From Verrucomicrobiota bacterium (GTDB lineage: Bacteria > Verrucomicrobiota > Verrucomicrobiia > Opitutales > Opitutaceae), in assembly GCA_963205455.1 (NCBI GenBank), contig CAUJJL010000085.1, positions 1 to 38,415 of the forward strand: a stretch of DNA of 38,415 nt. Direction: 5' to 3'. The translations under genes were made by a program, and so were the position numbers. Positions 18,663-25,620 of this stretch are shown piece after piece. The notes under the pieces are model-generated. The model did not search any database and was not told where the DNA came from. It saw only the letters and a list, made by a program, of their open reading frames with translations. Within the stretch, counting starts at the first letter, position 1, and every line of letters begins with the position of its first letter.

Positions 18663-19594
18663 GCAGCTCTCCAAAAATTCGCATTATCGGCGAACTCATC
18701 AACAACGCCTACGCCCGCGCCCGCCGGGCATGGGAGGCACGCGACGTCTCCGGCTACCAGCATCTCGCGCGCATGCAGGCGGAACGCGGCGCCGAGATCG
18801 TCAACCTGAACCTCGACGGAACTCAGCGCATCGCGGTCCGTCCCGAGGAGATGCTGGAGTTTCTTCCGCGTGTGATTCCCGCCATCCAGGACGCGACGGA
18901 TGTGGCGATCAGTTTCGACAATCCAGGCATCGCCTATCACCGCACTGCGCTGCGCGCCCTCGATCGTTCGCGCTGCCGCAGCAAACCGCTCTTCAACTCG
19001 CTGGCTGCCTCGCGCACGCATCTGGACGAGATGATCGAACTCGTGCGCGAACATGACATGCGCTGCATTGTCATGGCTTCGGAATGCTTTCGGCCGGGAG
19101 GCGGATCTGCCCAGTGCCTCGATCCGCGGCAGAGCTACGAAACGGTCCGTCATTTTGTCGATCTGCTGGTGAGCAAGGCCGGCCGCACCCTCGATGACAT
19201 CATTGTCGATCCCGGCCTCGCACCCGTCGGCGCAGACACCTACGGGCTGGTGAATATCGGTCTCGACACCATGCGGCTCTGCTCCGCCGATCCGCATCTT
19301 CGCGGCATTCACTTCTCCGTGGGACTCTCCAATTTCGCCTGGGGCACCCCCAAGGCCGCAAAGCCGCTTCTCGAACGCGCCTACCTCACCCTTGGCGCAC
19401 GCGTCGGACTCGACTTCGCACTCGCCAATGTCGAGGCGAATGCCGTCCCACTGCCCGAGGACCATCCGCTCGTGGCCCGACTGGAGGAGGCCCTTCAAGC
19501 GGGTCGGCCGCAGCCAGGTGAATCCACCGAGGATGCGGGCTTTCGCCAGGCGGCCGCGATCATGGTGATCTGCACAGACTATCAGGAGGAATGA
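18659..19594 (+). CDS. Pterin-binding (DHPS-like) methyltransferase, putative methyltransferase II
   Basis: This 311-residue protein has the dihydropteroate-synthase-like TIM barrel of MtrH/AcsE/CmuB-type enzymes that pass a methyl group between a corrinoid protein and tetrahydrofolate. Pterin-site landmarks are visible: IIGELINNA near the start, AEIVNLNLDG, AISFDNPG, FNSLAASR and VDPGLAP. The frame is open further upstream, but the region before 18659 is the end of the MetF gene in another frame. The ATG at 18659 forms an ATGA overlap and begins the family's usual N-terminus (MSSSPKIRIIGE). With the corrinoid protein and the URO-D protein it completes a two-methyltransferase relay. Confidence 0.9.
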   Translation: MSSSPKIRIIGELINNAYARARRAWEARDVSGYQHLARMQAERGAEIVNLNLDGTQRIAVRPEEMLEFLPRVIPAIQDATDVAISFDNPGIAYHRTALRALDRSRCRSKPLFNSLAASRTHLDEMIELVREHDMRCIVMASECFRPGGGSAQCLDPRQSYETVRHFVDLLVSKAGRTLDDIIVDPGLAPVGADTYGLVNIGLDTMRLCSADPHLRGIHFSVGLSNFAWGTPKAAKPLLERAYLTLGARVGLDFALANVEANAVPLPEDHPLVARLEEALQAGRPQPGESTEDAGFRQAAAIMVICTDYQEE

Positions 19595-20886
19595 ACGCTT
19601 CGGCACAATCCACAGCCGGAATCGTCAGCGCCCTGCAATGCGCCAGCGACCAGCGGATCTGGCTGAAAGTGGGACGCGTGTTCGACGGACATCAGAGCCG
19701 GGGTGCATGCCACCTTGTCCTCGATCGACACGCCATTCTGCATGTCGGATCGGCTCCGCCTCCCCTGTTGGTTCGCCCGGGTCAGATTTCCCCCGATCTC
19801 GATCTTCCCGATCTCACCGCCCTGCCGGGATTGATCGAAGCTCACGGGCATCTTTTCCTCGAAGGCGGTGAACTCGACCCGGGGCGACGCGCGACTTTCC
19901 TCACGCTGCCAGCGGATGACTTGCTTGCGCGCGCTGAACAACGCCTCGATCGACTGCTCCGTCTCGGAATCATCGCCGTGCGCGACGCCGGCGATCGCGT
20001 TGGAGTCGGACTAGCCCTCCAGCGCCGTTGCGAGTCGGCACCACACGATGCCATGCCGCACATCGAAAGTCCCGGCGCCGCGATTCATCATCAGGGACGC
20101 TATGGCGCCTTCATGGCAACCCCGCTTGAAGCGCACGGTAGCATCGAGGCCGCGGTCTCGGCACGCGTCGCCGAAGGGGCGCGTCACATCAAGCTGCTCG
20201 CCACGGGCATCATTAATTTTGAGAAAGGCGCCGTCACCGCCAAACCCCAGATGCCCGCGGAAGAACTGGCCCGCGCCGTCGCCGCCTCGCGCACGCACGC
20301 CCGCCAGACGATGGTCCACTGCTCGGGAAATGATGGCGTGGCCAACTGCATTGCCGCGCGGGTAGACACCATCGAGCACGGGTACTTTATCGATCGCGAT
20401 CAGCTTGCCCGCCTGCGCGACCTCGACATCGCCTGGGTGCCGACCTTTGCTCCTGTGCAGTTTCAGGTGGACCATGCCGATTCACTCGGCTGGAGCACCA
20501 TCGTTCGCGACAACCTCCGCCGCATCCTCGACGACCACGCCGCGAGACTCGCCGATGCAAGCAGGCTCGGCGTGAAGATCGTCGCCGGCAGCGATGCAGG
20601 TTCGTACGGTGTGGCGCACGGACACGGTTTGCTGCGCGAACTCGAGCTCATGGAGCAGGCCGGGCTGTCGGCGGAGCGCGTTCTCCGCTCGGCGACGGGC
20701 GACGCCTCCGATCGCCTTCACCTGGCGGAACCCGCAGGTCGGCTCTCACCGGGAAAACGCGCCCGCTTCCTGCTGACCAACGCACCTGTTCTGGATTCCG
20801 TGAGTCACCTGCGAGCCCCATCGATCGTCTTTTTCGACGGCGCGGTTTTCACGGGAGGAGATGATGCCTCGCAACCAGGCATGTGA
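19591..20886 (+). CDS. Metal-dependent amidohydrolase
   Basis: This 431-residue cytoplasmic protein belongs to the amidohydrolase superfamily, closest in look to imidazolonepropionase/prolidase-like members. Metal ligands are readable: H85-G-H87 in IEAHGHLF, a Lys in HIKLLATG, His in MVHCSGN, His in TIEHGYF and Asp in VAGSDAG. It starts with an ATG overlapping the preceding stop, and AGGAGG lies just upstream. The next gene begins inside its last codons. An amidohydrolase is not part of standard corrinoid demethylase sets. It may process the methylated substrate, for example by opening an amide, lactam or lactone, or the demethylated product. The reaction cannot be read from the sequence. Confidence 0.88.
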   Translation: MNASAQSTAGIVSALQCASDQRIWLKVGRVFDGHQSRGACHLVLDRHAILHVGSAPPPLLVRPGQISPDLDLPDLTALPGLIEAHGHLFLEGGELDPGRRATFLTLPADDLLARAEQRLDRLLRLGIIAVRDAGDRVGVGLALQRRCESAPHDAMPHIESPGAAIHHQGRYGAFMATPLEAHGSIEAAVSARVAEGARHIKLLATGIINFEKGAVTAKPQMPAEELARAVAASRTHARQTMVHCSGNDGVANCIAARVDTIEHGYFIDRDQLARLRDLDIAWVPTFAPVQFQVDHADSLGWSTIVRDNLRRILDDHAARLADASRLGVKIVAGSDAGSYGVAHGHGLLRELELMEQAGLSAERVLRSATGDASDRLHLAEPAGRLSPGKRARFLLTNAPVLDSVSHLRAPSIVFFDGAVFTGGDDASQPGM

Positions 20887-22549
20887 CATGGTGCACATCT
20901 TCCATCTCAATGGTCAGCCCATCGCGCTCGAGAGCGACGAGACGCTCTTTGCAGCCGCAGCGCGCGCGGGCATCACCGTCCCCACCTCGTGTCGCGCCCA
21001 GGGCAAGTGTCGTGAATGTCTGATGGAGATCACTGCCGGCGCGGACCTTCTCACGCCACGCGCGCCCGAGGAGTCTCACTTGAGCGGCGATTTTCGCCTG
21101 TCCTGCTGCGCGCGACTCGTGGCAACCGCACGGGAAGGCAATGCCTGCGTCCATGCCCACACGCTTCATCGCAGCGCCATGCAGGTCGAGCAGGCGGCAA
21201 TCGAACAAACTGCCATGAACCGGCTTCAGGAAATCGATCCCGCCGTCACCCGCGACGGTGACCGGATTCTGATTGATGGCAGGGAGGTGGCGCGCCACAC
21301 GGGCCCCATCCATGGACTCGCCATGGATCTCGGCACGACCACGGTCGTGGTCCGATGCGTGAATCTCGAAACGGCGCGCATCGTCGCAACCGCCGCCTTT
21401 GAGAATCCCCAGCGCTTCGGCGGGAGCGACGTGATGTCGCGCATCCAGTATGACAGCGATCACCGGGGGCGTCTCCTCCAGCGCACGCTTCTGGGCTACC
21501 TGGGCCGCGCCATCTCCGCATTCCCCGTTTCAGCCGATTCCATTTTTGAACTGGTCGTCGCCGGCAATTCGACCATGCGCGATCTTTTCTTCGGACTCGA
21601 CGTCACTTCAATCGGCCAGAAGCCCTATTGGTCCTCGACAGAGCACGATTACCGCGCAGGCCGGAGGCAGACCACGGCGATTGAAGCCTCGGCACGATCA
21701 CTCCGACTGCCGCTCCACCCTGCCGCCAGGGTCTACGGCCTGCCTCTTGTCGGAGGTCATGTCGGCGCCGACGCAGCCGCCTGCCTCCTGGCCCTCACGC
21801 CACACAGGTCCGGTGAGATCGTCGCCATCATGGACATCGGAACCAACACGGAACTATTCCTGGGCAATCGCGACAAGCTGCTCTGCGCCTCGTGTCCCGC
21901 GGGGCCCGCCTTCGAGGGACGTTCCATCCGACACGGAATGCCCGGGCTCGATGGAGCCATCGCGCATGTCACCCTCAAGGATGACGGTACCGTAAAATCC
22001 CGCGAGGTGATCGGCGACGGCACACCCGCGGGCATCTGCGGCTCAGGCCTCATCGATCTCCTCGCCGAACTCCTGCGCACGGGCCGCATCAACGAGTTCG
22101 GTCGCTACACGGATGGCGCCGAGCATTTCGTTGTGGATGATGCAACCGGCATTTCCCTGCACGAAAGCGACATCAGCGAACTCTCCCAGGCAAAGGCCGC
22201 CAATGTTGCCGGACTCAGTATCGTCGCAAAGCACTACGGAATCGCCCTCGGTCAGCTCGATCGCTTCCAACTCGCCGGCGGGTTCGGCCGACACCTCAAC
22301 CGCGATGCGGCCCGCCGCATCGGGCTCATCCCGGATCTTCCCGATGATCGGATCGTGATTGTGGGCAATGCCGCCATCGAGGGGGCGACACTCGCTCTGC
22401 TCTCCGTGAGTCAACGGCGCGAGCTCGAGGAACTCGTTCGCGGCATCGGCCACGTTCAGCTTGAGACGGATCCGGACTTCTTTGATCACTTCGTTGCCGG
22501 TTGTCAGCTCGCTCCACTCACACTCCACACCCGGGAGGTTTCGCCGTGA
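20861..22549 (+). CDS. RACo-type reductive activator of corrinoid proteins
   Basis: This protein of up to 562 residues has an N-terminal plant-type [2Fe-2S] domain (C44, C50, C53 and C82 or C83; SCRAQGKCREC) and an ASKHA-type ATPase core with MDLGTTTVVVRCVNLET, VVAGNSTMRDLFFGLDV, IMDIGTNTELFLGN, GICGSGLIDLLAELL and LAGGFGRHLN. RACo enzymes use ATP to rescue corrinoid proteins trapped as cob(II)alamin. Its target here should be the protein encoded at 16337. The start is uncertain. ATG 20861 touches a GGGAGGAG site, ATG 20864 has better spacing, and ATG 20888 (MVHIFHLNG) gives the cleanest N-terminus and would rely on coupling to the stop at 20884-20886. Confidence 0.92.
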   Translation: MMPRNQACDMVHIFHLNGQPIALESDETLFAAAARAGITVPTSCRAQGKCRECLMEITAGADLLTPRAPEESHLSGDFRLSCCARLVATAREGNACVHAHTLHRSAMQVEQAAIEQTAMNRLQEIDPAVTRDGDRILIDGREVARHTGPIHGLAMDLGTTTVVVRCVNLETARIVATAAFENPQRFGGSDVMSRIQYDSDHRGRLLQRTLLGYLGRAISAFPVSADSIFELVVAGNSTMRDLFFGLDVTSIGQKPYWSSTEHDYRAGRRQTTAIEASARSLRLPLHPAARVYGLPLVGGHVGADAAACLLALTPHRSGEIVAIMDIGTNTELFLGNRDKLLCASCPAGPAFEGRSIRHGMPGLDGAIAHVTLKDDGTVKSREVIGDGTPAGICGSGLIDLLAELLRTGRINEFGRYTDGAEHFVVDDATGISLHESDISELSQAKAANVAGLSIVAKHYGIALGQLDRFQLAGGFGRHLNRDAARRIGLIPDLPDDRIVIVGNAAIEGATLALLSVSQRRELEELVRGIGHVQLETDPDFFDHFVAGCQLAPLTLHTREVSP

Positions 22550-23133
22550 CGGAATCTCCCACCACCCAGGTCCCGGAGATCAGCGAGGCGTGCTTCCGGA
22601 GGTTTCTGCGCCTGCCGGCCAGTCGTCCGATGGAAGGACCCCTTGAGGAGAACGCGACGTTCGTGCGCAACTGGTACGCGACCCATGCGCGGCCTTGGGT
22701 CGTGACGACGCCTGTCGCCCTCTCGGTCGAAGACGAGAATCTCCTCGTCGATGGCGAGGCATTCCCATCGGGTCAATTGGCGGCACGGATCGGAGACAGG
22801 AGAAGTGGATTTCTGATCGCAGTGAGCGCGGGACCCGAGGCGGAAGAGGAGGCGGCATCGCGTTGGCATGCCGATGAGCCGGATCTCTACTATTTCATCG
22901 AGTGTTATGCCTCTGCCGTCGTCGAGTCCCTGCTTCGCAACACCTGCACGCGACTGGGCTCAAAGGAGTTCTGGTGTCCCGGCTACCGGGAGTGGCCACT
23001 CGCGCAGATGCCTCGCCTGCTCGACCTGCTGACTCGAAAGGTCACGTTGCCAGGACCGCTGCGCGTGCTCGAGAGCGGCATGCTCATGCCGCGCAAATCC
23101 CAGGTTGCGCTTGTCCCCCTGGCGACACCATGA
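22546..23133 (+). CDS. MetH-activation-domain-like protein
   Basis: This 195-residue protein starts at a GTG overlapping the RACo stop, with GGGAGG seven bases upstream. Its C-terminal half contains FWCPGYREWPLAQMPRLLDLL and then RVLESGMLMPRKSQVALVPL. This follows the pattern of the S-adenosylmethionine-binding reactivation domain of cobalamin-dependent methionine synthase, where a PGY motif precedes TES.AM.P..S. Stand-alone forms of this domain occur beside corrinoid genes in anaerobes. It may reactivate or reductively methylate the operon's corrinoid protein, or bind it as a chaperone. The N-terminal 70 residues are unassigned. The family match is from motif reading only, so the assignment is moderate. 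Confidence 0.7.
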   Translation: MTESPTTQVPEISEACFRRFLRLPASRPMEGPLEENATFVRNWYATHARPWVVTTPVALSVEDENLLVDGEAFPSGQLAARIGDRRSGFLIAVSAGPEAEEEAASRWHADEPDLYYFIECYASAVVESLLRNTCTRLGSKEFWCPGYREWPLAQMPRLLDLLTRKVTLPGPLRVLESGMLMPRKSQVALVPLATP

Positions 23134-23594
23134 GTTCGACAGGCACACCGCTCCCCACGTCGGCCTATGCATTTCCACTGCGCGCTCTGCGTCGCTGGGC
23201 CACCGAGAACCTGAGCCTCGTGCGTGCCGCCGACGGTTCCGTCGCTGCGGAGTTCCGGCTCGAATGCAGCACATGCGGCAACATTGCCTTTCATGTCATC
23301 TATCACGTGCAACTCTCGCCTCCATCGGACGGATGCCGCATCCTCGCGCTTGATTGCGCGCCCGCTCCTGGCGATGTAAACTTCAGAGAGCAGTGCGAGG
23401 CATCTGCCGACGAAACCCGGTTGCTAGCGGCGATTCGCTCGGAACAACCGTTGCTCGGTCAGCCGCTCTCGGATGCACTCACCTGGACGCCACAGACCAC
23501 TCCCGATGGATGCCTTTGCGCGACAACGGCGCGTGCGCACAAATGGCGCGCGGTGCTTCAAACCCTCCATCATGCCCTGTTCTCCTCTCCATGA
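23130..23594 (+). CDS. Small protein of unknown function (operon gene 8)
   Basis: I do not recognise this 154-residue protein. It has no signal peptide or membrane segment. Its clearest features are a CxxC pair in LECSTCGNIAFHVIYHVQL, further cysteines at ALDCAP, FREQCEA and GCLCAT, and a basic C-terminus. That would fit metal or Fe-S binding or a redox role, but this is only an inference. The ATG at 23130 overlaps the previous stop (ATGA) and its own stop overlaps the next ATG, so the protein is likely made in step with the corrinoid activators. Confidence 0.75.
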   Translation: MSSTGTPLPTSAYAFPLRALRRWATENLSLVRAADGSVAAEFRLECSTCGNIAFHVIYHVQLSPPSDGCRILALDCAPAPGDVNFREQCEASADETRLLAAIRSEQPLLGQPLSDALTWTPQTTPDGCLCATTARAHKWRAVLQTLHHALFSSP

Positions 23595-23935
23595 AAATCG
23601 ACCTCTGCCCTGAAAACACCGCAGCCACCGACCAGCTTCGGGTTGAAAAGAATGACCGCTCCGGCATCGGCGTTCACTATGTCGACGCCTACCTCAAGCC
23701 GCTGAAGGCAGGCATCACCCTGCCCGACGGATTGAAATTCTCTGCCAAGCGACGCGGATTGAAGGTCACCCTCGCGCTAGGCACACAGAAGGGAGAAGGC
23801 CTCATGCGACGCCTCGCGGTCAGCCGTGATCCTGTTAAGATGCTCCGCGCCGCCCTCACCGAAGCCGGTTCAAAAATCGGCGTACGCCTGCTGGCCGAGG
23901 ATGGAAGGTTGTTGCTCGAACAGCTTCCAGCCTGA
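23591..23935 (+). CDS. Small protein of unknown function (last gene of the corrinoid operon)
   Basis: This is a 114-residue soluble, basic protein that I cannot assign. It starts at an ATG overlapping the previous stop. The sequence is mixed alpha/beta in look, with a Lys/Arg-rich middle (LKFSAKRRGLKVTLALG) and a C-terminal LLAEDGRLLLEQLP. There are no cysteine clusters (one Cys near the start) and no obvious cofactor motif. Reality as a gene is supported by the unbroken chain of four-base overlaps in the operon and by the lack of any better frame. No clear terminator follows; only a four-base stem is visible at 23937-23949. Confidence 0.65.
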   Translation: MKIDLCPENTAATDQLRVEKNDRSGIGVHYVDAYLKPLKAGITLPDGLKFSAKRRGLKVTLALGTQKGEGLMRRLAVSRDPVKMLRAALTEAGSKIGVRLLAEDGRLLLEQLPA

Positions 23936-24022
23936 CGCGGAAAGGCCGCAAGACGCCCACCTGGTTGACCACAGGATACCTCGCTCCTGCTTGGCCCAAT
24001 CTCGGTGCATTTTGATTCGACC

Positions 24023-24112
24023 GGTGACAGTGAATCGATTGGTCTTCGCCAGGCACAAGAAACGAACAATCTCTTCCATCGGAGTGACATTTTTGAACGG
24101 GTTTGCTGCCAC
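24023..24112 (-). pseudogene. N-terminal remnant of an IS481-like transposase
   Basis: Read on the minus strand, about 30 residues (NPFKNVTPMEEIVRFLCLAK, then TNRFTVT) resemble the beginning of IS481-type transposases, just before their helix-turn-helix. After that the similarity stops abruptly. No inverted repeats or remaining transposase were found, so only a fragment is left. The match is from memory of the family and is short. Confidence 0.4.
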
Positions 24113-24129
24113 ATCTGTAACCTATCACT

Positions 24130-24201
24130 CCGGATCGAACCGCCTTCTTCAAGTCAACATGTAAGACCAGACCCTAAGGATTGCACCCGCCGGATCGAAC
24201 C
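24130..24201 (+). repeat. 12-base direct repeat, 60-base period
   Basis: CCGGATCGAACC occurs at 24130-24141 and again at 24190-24201, exactly 60 bases apart, upstream of the regulator gene. It could be a paired regulator site or a trace of transposition. The sequence does not decide between these. Confidence 0.5.
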
Positions 24202-24375
24202 CTCGCGGATTTTCTGGTCGGATGTCCGGGATCATTTACTCGTAGTGAAAGAATGCGGTGGCGACAGTCGCCCATCCGGCTACAACCCGGACCCAGCAGG
24301 CGGAGAAGGCTTCGGGCATTGTCGGCTGCGTAATTGGCGGCTTGATGTCCGGTGGGGCGGGTCATTTGCTGCGCC

Positions 24376-25461
24376 ATGTCCGAATTGCCGGTTCGCCACT
24401 CGCTAGTGAATCAGACCGTCGAGCTCCTGGGTGCGGAGATCGCACGGGGCACTTGGTCGGAGTGGCTGCCGAGTGAGCGTTCACTCTGCGAGAAATATCA
24501 GATCAGCCGTAACACGTTGCGGGCTGCCTTAGGGCGGATGAAGCGCGATGGGGTCATCCAGGCTGTGCATGGTTCGGGCAACCGGATACTCGCGCAACCG
24601 AAGGGCAAACCCCGCCGGGCGCAGATCCGCGACGTGGCGCTGCTGACCCCCGAGGGGCTGGAACGGTTGCGTCCGACCCAATCGATTATGATCGACGAAT
24701 TGCGGGCGCTGCTGGGTGAGCACGGCTGCCGACTGCATGTGTTTCACGGGGCGCAGTATTTTCGCGCGAATCCCGGTCAGGCGCTAACGAAGTTGCTCGC
24801 GCAAAACCCACACCCCTGCTGGATCCTGCTGCGTTCGAGCGCGCCGGTTCAAAAGTGGTTCAGCGAGAATTGCACCTGCTGCATTGTGGCCGGTTCGGTG
24901 CATGACGGGCTGAAGCTCACGCATCGTGATTTGGATCACCGGGCTGTGTGCCGGCATGCGGCCGGTACGCTTCTGGGGCTCGGGCATGCCAGGCTGGCGT
25001 TGGTGGTTCCGAAGCCGCCGATGGCGGGGGATCTGGAGAGTGAGGCGGGCATGCTGGAGGCGGTGCGCCAGTCGCCCCATGCCGGAGCGGAGGTCGTCGT
25101 CTGCCAGCACGACGGCACGGTGGCGGGGATCGGGCAGACCCTGCGGCGCTTGATGGCGCGGCGAAACCCGCCGACCGCGCTGCTGGTCGCCAACGCCTAT
25201 CACTACCTCGCGGTGTCCAGTCATCTGGCGCAACTCGGCCTGCGTGTGCCGGAGGATGTTTCAGTGGTTTCCCGGGACGAGGATCTGTTTCTGTCGTATC
25301 TGGTCCCTCTGCCGACGCGCTATGTGACCAATCCGCATGCCTTCGCCAAGCTGTTGCAGCGCTCGGTGCTGGAGGTGCTGGAAAGCGGCCGGGCAACCCA
25401 ACAGGAAATCAAGCTGATGCCGGATTTTATTCGCGGCGGCTCCATTGCCGCACGTACTTGA
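24376..25461 (+). CDS. GntR-type winged helix / LacI-type sensor hybrid regulator
   Basis: This 361-residue protein joins a GntR winged helix (about 5-75; LLGAEIARGTWSEWLPSERS, ISRNTLRAALGRMKRDGVIQ) to a LacI/periplasmic-binding-like effector domain (about 85-350; LGLGHARLALVVPKPP, ALLVANAYHYLAVS, VPEDVSVVSRDEDLFLSYLVP). Such hybrids (AraR-like organisation) usually repress sugar genes. The ATG at 24376 is chosen because it begins directly before the winged helix; an upstream GTG at 24352 is less likely. It probably controls the sialic-acid-like locus to its right. A decayed copy of its C-terminal part lies at 27370-27801. Confidence 0.9.
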   Translation: MSELPVRHSLVNQTVELLGAEIARGTWSEWLPSERSLCEKYQISRNTLRAALGRMKRDGVIQAVHGSGNRILAQPKGKPRRAQIRDVALLTPEGLERLRPTQSIMIDELRALLGEHGCRLHVFHGAQYFRANPGQALTKLLAQNPHPCWILLRSSAPVQKWFSENCTCCIVAGSVHDGLKLTHRDLDHRAVCRHAAGTLLGLGHARLALVVPKPPMAGDLESEAGMLEAVRQSPHAGAEVVVCQHDGTVAGIGQTLRRLMARRNPPTALLVANAYHYLAVSSHLAQLGLRVPEDVSVVSRDEDLFLSYLVPLPTRYVTNPHAFAKLLQRSVLEVLESGRATQQEIKLMPDFIRGGSIAART

Positions 25462-25559
25462 GCAAAGGCGGCACACCATCGGTTTGCATTCGATCATTCC
25501 GGTCCGTGGGACTGTATTGGCGACAATGCGGAATCAAGCGAAGGAGGACGATAAGACTT

Positions 25560-25590
25560 TCGCCCCGGGGACCGTTGCTTCCCGGGGCGA
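25560..25590. terminator. Strong hairpin between convergent genes
   Basis: TCGCCCCGGG (25560-25569) pairs perfectly with CCCGGGGCGA (25581-25590) around an 11-base loop. It sits between the regulator gene (ends 25461) and the minus-strand symporter gene (ends 25621). There is no T-run on either side, so it may be a bidirectional hairpin of the type that needs no U-tract, or an RNA-stability element. Confidence 0.5.
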
Positions 25591-25620
25591 GCCGACGAGG
25601 TGACATCGACGGCGGTTTTG

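Larger units (their letters stand above)
23936..24375. other. Intergenic scar between the corrinoid operon and the regulator gene
   Basis: This stretch contains no intact gene. It holds a short transposase-like remnant on the minus strand (24023-24112), a 12-base direct repeat (24130-24141 and 24190-24201) and, nearer the regulator, presumably its promoter, which I cannot place. It marks the boundary between two unrelated loci. Confidence 0.6.

Noticed and set aside
24260..24272. 13-base palindrome GGCGACAGTCGCC as an operator of the hybrid regulator
   Set aside because: Short, GC-rich, and no second copy was seen upstream of the other genes of the locus.
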